Assembly: GCF_000739375.1 (NCBI RefSeq)
Contig: NZ_CP006704.1
Location: 1,922,001-1,986,000, forward strand
Reading direction: 5' to 3'
DNA: 64,000 bases
DNA from: Comamonas testosteroni TK102
GTDB taxonomy: Bacteria > Pseudomonadota > Gammaproteobacteria > Burkholderiales > Burkholderiaceae_C
The translations under genes were made by a program, and so were the position numbers. Under the pieces are notes generated by a model. That model worked only from the letters and a program-made list of their open reading frames with translations. It was not told the origin of the DNA and did not search any database. Position 1 is the first letter of the stretch, and the number at the start of each line of letters is the position of its first letter. Positions 7,361 through 16,348 of this stretch are shown here, piece after piece.

Positions 7361-8578
7361 ATGAAGAAGCTGATACATCCAGCTTCTTCTCTTGATGTGA
7401 GTACATCAACAGAAGATGATGAAGCTCCTGTGTATATGCGTGGTGCTGACGGTGTGGTTTTGAATTCCATGATTCAAAATGTTGTGGAATGGACTCTGAG
7501 AACACCGCATGTTTATCCTTTCAATCTGGAAATTCACAAGCAAAAATATAAGTATGAAATAGTCGTCTATCAGAAGTCTATTTTTGAGCTGATCTATGAA
7601 GTCAGCTTTCTTGTTGGAAGAAATATCGACATCTCTTCAGAATGCTTTGTAGAGATCAATCCCGCTGCGTTGGTAGTGCTCGAAGGAACGAAGGAGTGGC
7701 TGACAGCCAAGCATAAAAAAGTGAATGAGTGGGTGATGCATCTGATTTTCGAGATGAGCTACAACGAGTTTCGCATACAGTCGGATGACGTTCAACTTGA
7801 GATTAAGAAGGCAGTCAACGACCTGTCATTGTTTTTGCACAAGAATTTGATGCAGGCTGGAGGGAACGATCTACTTCACAGTTTCAAACGCAACTCAATG
7901 GAGTGCTATAAGCAGTTAATGCTGGTGGGTGAGCAGTCATGGACGCAACATGACTCGATACTCCTGATCCGTTTGGATTGGGGAGAGCCTTACAGGGTTC
8001 CGGATATGCGTGCAAAGTTTGCATCTCAGCAAGACTATGAAGCGCGCTTTAAACAGGTCAGCGCGATCCGCGACAAAATGCTCAAGATCCTTCGCAAAAT
8101 GTTCAAGGATGATCTTGTTTTCTTTGCCTGGAAGATTGAGTGTGCTCCCATCAAGGGATTACACATTCACTGGTTGATTGGTCTCAACGGAGCAAAGCAT
8201 CGGGACCGCATCAACGTCCCGCGCATGATCGCGGAGAAGTGGGATGAGAAGCTCGGGGCCGATGGTGCGTACACTCGCAACCCGAGCATTCGCCAAAAGC
8301 ACGAAGAAGCTACCCTGCGCGTGATCAACTACAGCGATCCGCTGCTGTGGCGGATCATGGGTGGCTATGTCGACTACCTGACCAAGGTGGATTATCTGAC
8401 CCGCTTCAGGGCTCCGGGCAAGATGCGCAGCTTTGGCTGCACCAAACTCAAGGAGATCACTGCGTCCAAAAAGGGACCCAAGCGCAGTAAGAAGATGCCC
8501 AAGCTGGATATGTTGGCTGTGCGTCGTCCGTTGAAGGAGCTCAGCGACGAAATGGGTTGGAAGGAGTACAAGGCATGA
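7361..8578 (+). CDS. YagK/YfjJ-like (inovirus Gp2-type) replication protein candidate, 405 aa
   Basis: The ATG at 7361 has AGGAG upstream. The C-terminal half resembles the YagK/YfjJ C-terminal domain of cryptic elements: GLHIHWLIGLNGAKHRDR, with an HxH-like motif, then PLLWRIMGGYVDYLTKVDYL with tyrosines. That arrangement recalls HUH rolling-circle initiators, but assignment to that fold is inference. The first 200 residues are Lys/Glu-rich and unrecognised. The 5' half is notably AT-richer than the 3' half, suggesting foreign or mosaic origin. It overlaps the primase-helicase gene by four bases (ATGA), so the two are translationally coupled. Confidence 0.65.
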   Translation: MKKLIHPASSLDVSTSTEDDEAPVYMRGADGVVLNSMIQNVVEWTLRTPHVYPFNLEIHKQKYKYEIVVYQKSIFELIYEVSFLVGRNIDISSECFVEINPAALVVLEGTKEWLTAKHKKVNEWVMHLIFEMSYNEFRIQSDDVQLEIKKAVNDLSLFLHKNLMQAGGNDLLHSFKRNSMECYKQLMLVGEQSWTQHDSILLIRLDWGEPYRVPDMRAKFASQQDYEARFKQVSAIRDKMLKILRKMFKDDLVFFAWKIECAPIKGLHIHWLIGLNGAKHRDRINVPRMIAEKWDEKLGADGAYTRNPSIRQKHEEATLRVINYSDPLLWRIMGGYVDYLTKVDYLTRFRAPGKMRSFGCTKLKEITASKKGPKRSKKMPKLDMLAVRRPLKELSDEMGWKEYKA

Positions 8579-9939
8579 ACTGGATACCTTCTCTTTATCC
8601 CATCCAATGCCTGCATGAGCTGGGTTGCGATTTTGCAAGTTGCGTGGCTGGCCTGGGGGAGCAGACGAAAGATGCGCTGATTGGCCCTGTCGTCCTCTCT
8701 GCAATGTCGGCGGCGGTGCATGGCGTACTCGACATCTACACGCCGACCCACCGGGTGATGCCCACCAGCCTCTATGTGTCCGTGATCGCTGGCTCTGGTC
8801 TTGGCAAGTCGGCCAGCGTCAACTGCGCATACCAGGGCTTTCGTGACTTTGAGGCGGGCTGCGAAGGGCGCGTGGTAGGTAGGGATGGTTTTGATCCGAG
8901 TCAGGGCCATCCTTATCGTTTGGACGATGCTTCCGAAAGTGGAGTGATTGCGCTGTTTGGCAGTGGTGCCAAGGCGGTGGCTATGGTCTTGGATGAAGGA
9001 GGGATGCTGGCCAAGCATCTGAGCATCCCAGGCTCGTGCAAACGCTATGACGGCGATGACCTGCGCTTTCAGCGCAAGCACGAGATGACCCTGATGCGTG
9101 ACACTCGTACGACCTTTTGCATGACAGTTCAGGATGCGGTATTCGATGCGCTGCTCAAAGGCAAGCAGGGCGAACTGATGGTGCATTCCGGGCTGATACC
9201 TCGCATGCTGCTGTCGTATGCCACAGATTCCGTCCAGCACATCAGCTTTCAGGCCCCGCAGAATCCCAACCTCCATCGTTTCCATGATCGTGTCCGGGAA
9301 CTGGTGAATGACTACCGTACGATCCTGCAGACTTCGGGGCAGAGGGCGCAGATCAGCCTGTCCCCTGAGGCCGAGCAGCTTTGGCACGAAGCAGATAAGT
9401 ACTGGAAGGCATTACCTGGCTCCAATGATGCTTGGGTGGATATGGAACCCTTCGTGCACCGCGCTGGCGAGCATGCCATGCGCATCGCTGCTGTTTTGCA
9501 GTGGTTCACGGATCCAGGGCCTGTCATCGAGCTGCCCTACATGCAGTCTGCGCTGACCTTGATGGAATGGCACCTTGAGCAGGCATTGATGGGGTTTGGT
9601 ACGCCTTCCGAGGAGGCTCAGAGAATCAGCCTGGGTGATGAGTTGTACGCTTATATGCTGCGGAAATGGAAGCAGTGCAGGCAGGGCACTTTTTCGCGCG
9701 TTCAATTGCAGCGCAGTGGGCCAGAACAGTCGCGCAAGCTCCCTTACCTGGATTGGGCCATTGATCAGCTATTGCTTGAGGACAAGGTCGTTGACCACCC
9801 TCCTGGGTCGCGCAAGCAGTTGATCCTCAACATGACGCCTGGCTTCGTCGCGCAAGCGATACCCGTACAGCCAGTGCCTGGCCGAAAACTGACTGATTTC
9901 CTGAAAGGTCCGAAGTTCGGGCGGCCCTTTGGCCACTGA
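8575..9939 (+). CDS. DUF3987 / YfjI-type primase-helicase-like ATPase, 454 aa
   Basis: The start at 8575 lies in the ATGA overlap with the preceding stop. A P-loop, AGSGLGKS, lies near residue 73 and is followed by VLDEGGMLAKHL, a Walker-B-like acidic strand. The motifs FHDRVRELV and the long helical tail match the DUF3987 family, which provides helicase functions in satellite and plasmid replication modules. With the upstream gene it forms a two-gene replication unit, closed by a strong terminator at 9951. No primase catalytic domain is visible, so the priming role would lie in the partner or the host. Confidence 0.75.
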   Translation: MNWIPSLYPIQCLHELGCDFASCVAGLGEQTKDALIGPVVLSAMSAAVHGVLDIYTPTHRVMPTSLYVSVIAGSGLGKSASVNCAYQGFRDFEAGCEGRVVGRDGFDPSQGHPYRLDDASESGVIALFGSGAKAVAMVLDEGGMLAKHLSIPGSCKRYDGDDLRFQRKHEMTLMRDTRTTFCMTVQDAVFDALLKGKQGELMVHSGLIPRMLLSYATDSVQHISFQAPQNPNLHRFHDRVRELVNDYRTILQTSGQRAQISLSPEAEQLWHEADKYWKALPGSNDAWVDMEPFVHRAGEHAMRIAAVLQWFTDPGPVIELPYMQSALTLMEWHLEQALMGFGTPSEEAQRISLGDELYAYMLRKWKQCRQGTFSRVQLQRSGPEQSRKLPYLDWAIDQLLLEDKVVDHPPGSRKQLILNMTPGFVAQAIPVQPVPGRKLTDFLKGPKFGRPFGH

Positions 9940-9950
9940 TGCCTGCTCCG

Positions 9951-9987
9951 GCCTCCTGCACGCTCACTGCGTCAGGAGGCTTTTTTT
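9951..9987 (+). terminator. Terminator of the replication unit
   Basis: GCCTCCTG (9951-9958) pairs with CAGGAGGC (9973-9980), followed by seven T. The right arm contains the stop codon of the convergent gene on the other strand, so the two genes share this short end region. Confidence 0.8.
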
Positions 9988-10928
9988 CTTGGAGGCACCA
10001 ACTTCTCCCATCTGTCTTTGAAGATGGGATCGTGTCTGCGCCATGCGCCAAATTTGCGCACCAGACCTCCTGACGTTAGGCTTGAACCATAGGTGATGAG
10101 CCGGTGCGACTGGGGATGTCTTTCCTTTCCAATTACGTCGCGTTGGAAGGTATGCAGAATCTGTTGAAGCTCATCGCCAAATTGATCAAAGAGGGCGTCA
10201 CCTGTTGAGAAGGTCTCACCCGCCTTGGATTGCAAAAAATCAGAAATTCGAGACTTCAGGATGTCTTCGCCAATGGCTCTAGCCTTGCCGCCCTTGGCTG
10301 CTCTGTCCAGCCGAACGGCGGACTCTTCAGGTACGCCTGCCGGGATCTCCAGCCTCCGATAAAGGCGGTAGCAATGCAGCTGCAGCGCAAAGAAGTGGGG
10401 GACCACGTGGTTCAGAAAAGCTTCAGAGCGCAGGTTGGCAGAGGCCAGCAGGGCTGCGAGGAATGCAGCGTCATCGAGGTTGGACGGCAACGCAGGCTGC
10501 TGGGCCTTAAGCCGGATCAGTTGATCTTGGCTGTGAATTTGAGCGATCTCGCGTAGCAGTTCGGTATAGGCCTGGGTCAGCGAACTTTCCGGTTGGACAG
10601 CTTTGCTGGACAGCATCCGCGCTTTGTCGGGCAGGGATGAAGTTTCAGGCACGGGGCCTCCCCAGAGCACATTGACACGCTTGCTGTGCTCGGTTTCTGC
10701 CCGGGTAACCAGGTTAGCGGCCAGCATCCAGATGGCCTTGAGTTTCCCAAGAAGTGAGCCAGGGCTGGTGTACATGGCTGAAGCGACAAGGTTCGCCATT
10801 GGATCTAACGAATTGTCGCTTTGTTCGTCAACTGGCATGACAGTCAGGGGCGGTGCTGCAGAGTCTTGGATTCTGCCTTGAACCTGCCTCAGCATCTGGG
10901 TTTCAACTGGCCCCGAGTTAAGTCTCAA
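9972..10928 (-). CDS. Hypothetical helical protein, up to 318 aa
   Basis: I do not recognise this protein. It has no signal peptide or membrane segment; the centre is helical (AYTELLREIAQIHSQDQLIR), and a conserved-looking tail has GALVRKFGAW-like basic residues (SGGLVRKFGAWRRHDPIFKD). The annotated start is TTG at 10928; ATG codons at 10895 and 10838 are alternatives, and none has a clear ribosome site. It converges on the replication pair and stops inside its terminator. A cargo or control role in the element is possible but not shown. Confidence 0.55.
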   Translation of the reverse strand: MRLNSGPVETQMLRQVQGRIQDSAAPPLTVMPVDEQSDNSLDPMANLVASAMYTSPGSLLGKLKAIWMLAANLVTRAETEHSKRVNVLWGGPVPETSSLPDKARMLSSKAVQPESSLTQAYTELLREIAQIHSQDQLIRLKAQQPALPSNLDDAAFLAALLASANLRSEAFLNHVVPHFFALQLHCYRLYRRLEIPAGVPEESAVRLDRAAKGGKARAIGEDILKSRISDFLQSKAGETFSTGDALFDQFGDELQQILHTFQRDVIGKERHPQSHRLITYGSSLTSGGLVRKFGAWRRHDPIFKDRWEKLVPPRKKAS

Positions 10929-11087
10929 CAGTAGGGTTGTGCGTCTGAAAAGGCAGGGTAACTGGAAGTTTTGAGAGGCTGATATGCAGCGGTTGAAGAC
11001 CTTGAACCGATGCTATCCACAGGGCACTATGGGGCTAGAAGCAGACATACAAGGGCTTCAGGTGTCTAGGAATCCGGGGTAATTCAC

Positions 11088-11966
11088 TTACGGCACCAGC
11101 ATCGTCTCCCTGAAGGTCTTGGCTTTGGCGTCGATGGTCGCAAGCCAGCCATGCGCGTGTGGCAATCTGAGTTCTGGAACCTGAACTGCGATGGTGACCT
11201 CGAAATACGGCTTGCTGAACAGCCGGACGCCTGTAACGAGATGGTCGCCGGCCGCCATGCAACTTATGAGATGCTGGTCGTTTGGCCCTCCCTCCGAGAA
11301 CATGGATCGCCCCGCCGGTTGCAGGCCCGCAGCTTCAAGCGCAGCGGCGGTGGGCTCAGCGTCTATCCAACTGCGGTACCGCGCGCCGGCCTCCGTCGAG
11401 ATGAACTCGTCGCCAACTGCCCACACGGTGGCCAAGTAGGCGATTTTGGTCAAGCCTTGCAGTGCCTCGCTGAGGTTGTGTTCAAACCGACCCCGCACGA
11501 CAGGGTTGACGGTTTGCCTTTCCTCTAAGATGCCGAGGTCTCGGCCTTTGCTTCGTAGGTCTTTGCGGACTCGTGCGATTTCCTTATCTACCGCTGGGCC
11601 GAATCCCCTAATCGCCATCACGCCCTCAACTGCGTCCACCTCCACTGGTTGGTGGAAGCGAAAGTCCACAGCAGTATGGGTGCCAGTTAACTGAACGGCC
11701 GCACCGTCGGCTTCAAGGTTGCCTCGCATGCTCCACGTAGCGGGGCCTGACCTTGTCATGACGCCCGCTTCAGCTGCTGCCTGGCCCATCAATGTCGAAT
11801 TGATGAGACGCGAATCAACGGTCTTGCCGTATTGGGAGTTTCGCGCCACATCTGCCACGAGTGCAAAGCCGTTGGGACCGCCCAGTGCGTCTGGAATGAT
11901 GTGCTCACGCGAGGCGTCCACCTCCTGGATCGGCAAGCAGGTGTAGGGGCAAGTCTCGTTGTTCAT
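11088..11966 (-). CDS. HNH-type protein of unknown role, 292 aa
   Basis: The N-terminus carries CPYTC (Cys6, Cys10) followed by SREHIIPDALGGPNGF, the start of an HNH/treble-clef module of the HNH_5-like type (REHIIP...GG). An Asn-containing segment (VADVARNSQYGKTVDSRL) would supply the middle of the motif. The remaining 230 residues are unrecognised and hold no second nuclease motif. Such stand-alone HNH proteins are common in mobile and defence regions. It is transcribed alone, between the replication segment and the polB remnant. Nuclease activity is inference. Confidence 0.65.
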   Translation of the reverse strand: MNNETCPYTCLPIQEVDASREHIIPDALGGPNGFALVADVARNSQYGKTVDSRLINSTLMGQAAAEAGVMTRSGPATWSMRGNLEADGAAVQLTGTHTAVDFRFHQPVEVDAVEGVMAIRGFGPAVDKEIARVRKDLRSKGRDLGILEERQTVNPVVRGRFEHNLSEALQGLTKIAYLATVWAVGDEFISTEAGARYRSWIDAEPTAAALEAAGLQPAGRSMFSEGGPNDQHLISCMAAGDHLVTGVRLFSKPYFEVTIAVQVPELRLPHAHGWLATIDAKAKTFRETMLVP

Positions 11967-12589
11967 GACTACTGCGGAAAGGAGTCGTGAGTCTGTTGGT
12001 GATGTCGGTAGGCCAGCGAACGACGAACACGATTACGTCGTAACCTGCGCGCGGCCCAGACAAGCTGGTCTCCAGTCCCCGCGTATTGCAGTTCCAATGG
12101 GCGCTATTCTGCCACTGGCAAGTTTGAACAATGAGGATGGGCGCATCAGCGCATCCAATGCTCGCGCCCCCTGCGAGGTGCTTGAGGCCCTGACTGCAAG
12201 CTGAGCTATTCACGCCGGGCTTTGGGCATACCGGCGTAGTACAAGCCTACAGACTGTAAATGACAGCGGTAAGGAAAAACACGGGCTCGGGCGTGCACTG
12301 CTTTGCGACTCTGGCCGCAATGCGTTGCGAAGCAGTCCCATCACTAGGACAGACCGAAGGACCGCAACCAGCCTGAAGCTGAATTTACTATGAGTCTCAT
12401 CCTTTACGGCATGATCTTGAAATCATGCTCTCGCATACATTGCGGCCACTGAGGGTGCCCTGTTGGGAAGGGGCCGGCGATCGCGGAGTGCCATTTCATT
12501 AGTGAGGTTCCGCACAAGCTCGCCATCCTTTCCGCTTGCTCCGCATGCCCACACGCTGCCATGGCCGAGAATGGCAGCTCAAATCTGTC
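11967..12589. other. Intergenic region ahead of the polB remnant
   Basis: About 620 bases with no supported gene. It must contain the promoter for the HNH gene and, on the other strand, the old polB promoter. I see no clear LexA box. Confidence 0.45.
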
Positions 12590-13450
12590 ATGCGTTCGCT
12601 TGGCTTTCTCTTTCCCACTTTCGTGCTATCCAATCAACGCCAAGGATTCATCCTGACCCGCAACTGGCGAGACACATCGGCAGGGACTGAGGTCGAGTAC
12701 TGGCTGGCGACGGATACCGGCCCCCTGAAGGTGCTCCTGACCGCCCAGACGTCGGTGGCTTTTGCCGAGGCCCGGCACAAGGATACGGTGCAAGCGCAGC
12801 TTGGGGTCATGCCCGATGTGGAGTTGCGTGCACTGGAGCTGAAGAGCCTGCAGCAGGAGCCCGTTCTAGGGGTCTATGCCAAGAATTTTCGCCAGTTGGG
12901 GCGGCTTGCACGCACTCTCCAGCCACTGGGCGTATCCCTTCTCGAGGCCGACATTCGTCCACACGAGCGCTACCTGATGGAGCGCTTCATCACTGCAGGC
13001 GTCAGGCTGCAGGGCGGTCGGATCGAGAATGCCGCGCTGGTTGACTGCAAGCTCGTTCCCGAACCCCATTACAGGCCCGTGCTGAAAGTCGTGTCGCTGG
13101 ACATCGAGACCAGCCAGCACCAAGACCTGTATTCGATTGCACTGGACGGTATGGCCGAGCGCGTGGTGTTCATGCTCGGAGAACCGCCTTCCGAGTCGGT
13201 GCCGGAGGCGGGTTTTGCACTGATCTATTGCGCCAGCCGCCAGGAGATGATCAACCGGCTCAACGCGTGGTTTGCACGCAATGACCCGGACGTCATCATT
13301 GGCTGGAATGTCATTCAGTTCGACCTGCGCGTGCTGCAAAAAACAGCGGACGACTGTGCCACCCCTTTGCTCCTGGGGCGGGAGCGCAAGCCCATCGCAT
13401 GGCGCACCCACCCCGGCAAGCAAGGCTACTTGTGCTCGGCTATCCGCCGG
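12590..13450 (+). pseudogene. polB: 5' remnant of DNA polymerase II (polB), truncated
   Basis: The frame reads as the N-terminal and 3'-5' exonuclease part of a family-B DNA polymerase II: GFILTRNWRDT at the start, VVSLDIETS (ExoI), and NPDVIIGWNVIQFDLRVLQK (ExoII), then GRERKPIAWR and HPGKQGYL. A full protein is about 780 residues; here similarity stops near 13430-13450 after roughly 280 codons, before ExoIII and all polymerase motifs. The downstream half is absent from the window. The frame then runs into an unrelated SRAP-gene shard and stops at 13504. This is best read as a host gene cut by a deletion or insertion. Confidence 0.8.
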
Positions 13451-13470
13451 GCCCGCCATGAAACCGGTAC

Positions 13471-13628
13471 GTGCGTGAGTTGGCTATTGGGCAATGGGCC
13501 TTGATTCCTTGGTTTGCTAAGGAAGCCAAGCTGCCCTACAGCACCAACAATGCAAGGCCAGCGACAAAGACTCTTGGAAGCGTGGCCAGCGCTGCATCAT
13601 TCCTGCTGAATGCCAGGAGTGTTTTTAA
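13471..13628 (+). pseudogene. Internal shard of an SRAP (YedK/HMCES-like) gene, frameshifted
   Basis: From 13471 one frame reads VRELAIGQWALIPWFAKEAK and continues with LPYSTNNAR, the conserved core of SRAP-domain proteins, which protect abasic sites in single-stranded DNA. After about 13565 the similarity continues in another frame as KDSWKRGQRCIIPAE, ending at TAA 13626-13628. The catalytic N-terminal Cys and the C-terminal part are missing, and an internal deletion has removed residues between the two blocks. It follows the polB remnant directly. Confidence 0.7.
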
Positions 13629-13656
13629 ATTCAGAATGCAAGGTATTCGATAGCGG

Positions 13657-14478
13657 TCAAGGGGCGTCGATCATCCATTCTTGAGGGAGGCCTTTCTCCA
13701 GCCGGGACAATAGGCGCCAAGCGGCCGATATTTCCGCATTGTTGGATCTCTCAATGGTGCTTCTCCATTGGTTGATTTGATCGGCAAAGAGATCTGATCG
13801 CTTCGCTCTCTTGGTTGTTGCGTCCAACCAGCCTGAGGCTGGAAGGAGAATTCGATCCAGTCGGGGCAGGCTGCAAGCGCGGCCAAGTCCATTGGGATCG
13901 AAGTCGAAAAAGGCCCATACCGGCTCGGCCCTCGCACGTATGACGGCATCCACGCGATCAGCCTTAAAGAGGTTGTCGCCAAGAAGGATGGCCACCACAT
14001 TGAGGCCTTGGTAATCGAGCCACCGGTACTTCTCCAGAGTCCTGAATGTCTCGACGTTCTCAACGAGTAGAAGCCGGTCGGCGGTGACGGCGGTGGCTTG
14101 GGCAACAGTCAGGACAGAGTAGATGCCCTGCTCCGGGCGAGGTAGTGGGTGACCGCCAAGCAAACAAGCTCCAGACGCGACCTTGATGGCCACAGAGTCG
14201 TCATGCGGCGCCTTCGTCCCAGTCTTCTCGCTTGGCAGGCCGATCGCGTCTGAGCGGCTGGATCCAGCCGGCAGAGGCGTCAGCGGAAGACCGTTGGCAA
14301 TCAGGAGCGAGATTGCCTCTTGGTGGCTTTTCTCGGTATAGACGAATCCCCGGCCTTTGCGGGAGCCGATGCCACAGTGAACAAGAAAGAACTCGGCAAC
14401 CGCGCTATGGCCACGCTCAGCTGGTTTTTCAATGGCCAGGCGTTGCAGGAAGGCGATCTGCGTGCTGCTGAGGATCAT
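13657..14478 (-). CDS. jetD: JetD/MksG-like Toprim nuclease of a Wadjet-type system, 273 aa
   Basis: This is the last gene of a four-gene condensin operon. The Toprim acidic residues are visible: RLLLVENVETFRTL with Glu140, and WAFFDFDPNGLGR with Asp192 and Asp194. JetD family members show ENxxTF- and DxDxxG-like motifs at these places and cut plasmid DNA extruded by the JetABC condensin. At 273 residues it is shorter than usual JetD proteins (near 400), and the N-terminal domain is small and unrecognised. It overlaps jetA by four bases (ATGA), so coupled translation is likely. The nuclease role is inferred from family and context. Confidence 0.78.
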   Translation of the reverse strand: MILSSTQIAFLQRLAIEKPAERGHSAVAEFFLVHCGIGSRKGRGFVYTEKSHQEAISLLIANGLPLTPLPAGSSRSDAIGLPSEKTGTKAPHDDSVAIKVASGACLLGGHPLPRPEQGIYSVLTVAQATAVTADRLLLVENVETFRTLEKYRWLDYQGLNVVAILLGDNLFKADRVDAVIRARAEPVWAFFDFDPNGLGRACSLPRLDRILLPASGWLDATTKRAKRSDLFADQINQWRSTIERSNNAEISAAWRLLSRLEKGLPQEWMIDAP

Positions 14479-15713
14479 TTCAGGCTGACGCGCACGTCAC
14501 TGAAAAGGTCGTTGTGCACGCCGCGGACGCGCTCTATAAGGCTGAATTCGACCTTGAAGCCAAGAACACCCAGTTGCCTGGAGGCGTAGAGGAGCCACTC
14601 CTCTTCCGATACTTCACCCAAGTCGTCCTCATGCTCCGTGTACCACCCGGCCAGCGAGAGCGCGCCGGCAGAAGTGGTCGTCAGGACTGTGGCAGCCCGC
14701 TCGATGGACAGGTCAACCGGGTCGTGTTCTTCCTCGATCTCTTCCTGCTTGGTGTAGAGAACCTCTTGAACTGGCGCGACCTCCTCGACCTCATTCTTTT
14801 GGACCGGGGGTGGCGGCATGGCCGCTACGGCATTGGTCATGCACTCAAAGACAACCGGATCAGTGTCAGAGGCATCCAGGTTCCACTTGACCTTCAGCGA
14901 CTCCGGCGTGAGCAGCAGAGCCATGGCTCGCTCGTCCAGCTCGATGTCTTGGAATCCGTCGGAGGTCTTGTTTTGAGCAAGCCAGAGCGCCACGCGGCCA
15001 AGATTCTTGATCTTGGTCTCCATCTTCAGGGCCTTGCCCAGCTGTTTGCTGATAGACGCCTGGCAATCGTTCAGGCGGCTTCTCCAACTCAGCATCCGAT
15101 TCATCAGCCTGACGTTGATCAGAGAGCGAACGTGGTGGAAGCCAACGGCCATGGCGCCCTCGGAGATCTCCTTGATCAGCTCGTCGAGTTGATTGAGTTC
15201 TGCCCGGCACACGTTGATTTCCCTGTCGTAGAACTGATTCTGGCGAGACTTGATCCTTCGCGATTCCACGTTTCCATAGTCTGTGGAGAGTTGAGAGTTG
15301 AGAACATTCAGATTTCTGTCCATGACGTACACGACTTCCGAAATCGTGTCGTCCAGCGCCCACTGCATACGCTCGGCCTTCGCGACCTCGCCGTCGGCCT
15401 TGAGGTCGTACATCTCCCGCCACTCCTGACGGGCTTGGCGGATATTGCCGCTCAGGCGCGTGAAAGCCTGAAAGGCGTTGTAGCTCTGAAGGTGATCGGA
15501 GATAAAGTCTCTGAGTCGCGGGTTCAGGCGGTATTCGCCCTCCTCGTAGGGCGTGAGGGCCTTGATTGCGGCCAGGGCGTCAATCGCCTTATTCCTTGGC
15601 CTGTCACCGGGGATGACAGAACCATCCAGACCTTCTGCAACGAGGAGCCCATGCGTGGCAAGCGTCGCAAGGATCTGCTCAACCTGCCCGCGTCGATCTG
15701 CTGGTGTGCGCAT
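14475..15713 (-). CDS. jetA: JetA/MukF-like kleisin subunit of a Wadjet-type system, 412 aa
   Basis: The N-terminal 70 residues form a winged-helix-like segment (RRGQVEQILATLATHGLLVA), followed by a long helical region (about 75-260) and a variable acidic linker rich in Glu, Pro and Val (about 290-345), then a C-terminal small domain (EEEWLLYASRQLGVLGFKVE). That layout is the one expected of a MukF/JetA kleisin, which bridges the SMC heads. Assignment rests mainly on position between the KITE-like gene and the Toprim gene, since kleisins diverge fast. It begins two bases after the jetB stop. Confidence 0.7.
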   Translation of the reverse strand: MRTPADRRGQVEQILATLATHGLLVAEGLDGSVIPGDRPRNKAIDALAAIKALTPYEEGEYRLNPRLRDFISDHLQSYNAFQAFTRLSGNIRQARQEWREMYDLKADGEVAKAERMQWALDDTISEVVYVMDRNLNVLNSQLSTDYGNVESRRIKSRQNQFYDREINVCRAELNQLDELIKEISEGAMAVGFHHVRSLINVRLMNRMLSWRSRLNDCQASISKQLGKALKMETKIKNLGRVALWLAQNKTSDGFQDIELDERAMALLLTPESLKVKWNLDASDTDPVVFECMTNAVAAMPPPPVQKNEVEEVAPVQEVLYTKQEEIEEEHDPVDLSIERAATVLTTTSAGALSLAGWYTEHEDDLGEVSEEEWLLYASRQLGVLGFKVEFSLIERVRGVHNDLFSDVRVSLK

Positions 15714-15715
15714 GG

Positions 15716-16348
15716 TTAGCCTAGCGAGTCAATCATGTCGGGCTCCTGACCGCTTGGCGAATCGGGATCCTCAGGACGCAGCGTATTCTCCTCAATGAAT
15801 CCGAGAATGGAGTGCAAGTGATCGATCTTGCCGGTCACTTGATAAACCTCGCTTTGCTGGTTGGAGATGATCAGAAGCCCCTCGCCGCGCAAGTGCTCTA
15901 GCATCTTCTTCAGGAACTCACGATTGGTGTGCTTTTGAGATACCCCACTGATGACGCCATGCAGTCGCCGCAACTCCAGCTGAAGCGTAGACGTTTCGTT
16001 CACTGCCTGCTCCAGCTCGGCAAGCTGGACGTAGTCCCCTGGGCTGGCTGTGAAGCCCTCCTTGGCCTGGAGAATCATGAGGAGCATCTTGATTGCTGGC
16101 TCGTACACGTCACGGAATCGTGTGAGCATCTCGCGCACTTTCTGGTTTTCCGAGATACCCAACTGAGACGGGGCCATGAAGAATGCGCCGTCGTCGCCAA
16201 TGCGGGCCAGCCGCCTGTCGATCTCTCCCAGCCATTCGTTGATGGACTGTCTCAGTGGCTCGCTCTGAAGCTGGTCATATTCAACTGCATATGCGATGGG
16301 GCAGATGTATTCGCCGCTCAAAAGCAATGTACGGATGCGGGAACTCAT
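15716..16348 (-). CDS. jetB: JetB/MukE-like KITE subunit of a Wadjet-type system, 210 aa
   Basis: A protein of MukE/JetB size with tandem winged-helix character: FFMAPSQLGISENQKVREML, then a helical middle and a second unit REFLKKMLEHLRGEGLLIIS with the beta wing VYQVTGKIDHLHSILGFIEE. KITE proteins dimerise and bind the kleisin in condensins. It overlaps the SMC gene by four bases (ATGA) and lies two bases before jetA. The DUF4194-type identity is inferred from size, fold features and context. Confidence 0.7.
   Translation of the reverse strand: MSSRIRTLLLSGEYICPIAYAVEYDQLQSEPLRQSINEWLGEIDRRLARIGDDGAFFMAPSQLGISENQKVREMLTRFRDVYEPAIKMLLMILQAKEGFTASPGDYVQLAELEQAVNETSTLQLELRRLHGVISGVSQKHTNREFLKKMLEHLRGEGLLIISNQQSEVYQVTGKIDHLHSILGFIEENTLRPEDPDSPSGQEPDMIDSLG

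Noticed and set aside
12247..12260. CTGT-N5-ACAG as a LexA box before polB
   Set aside because: LexA sites of this type need an eight-base spacer; here it is five, and the position is more than 300 bases from the start.
14514..15719. 401-codon open frame antisense to jetA
   Set aside because: No ribosome site or motif; composition follows the codon pattern of the real gene on the other strand.
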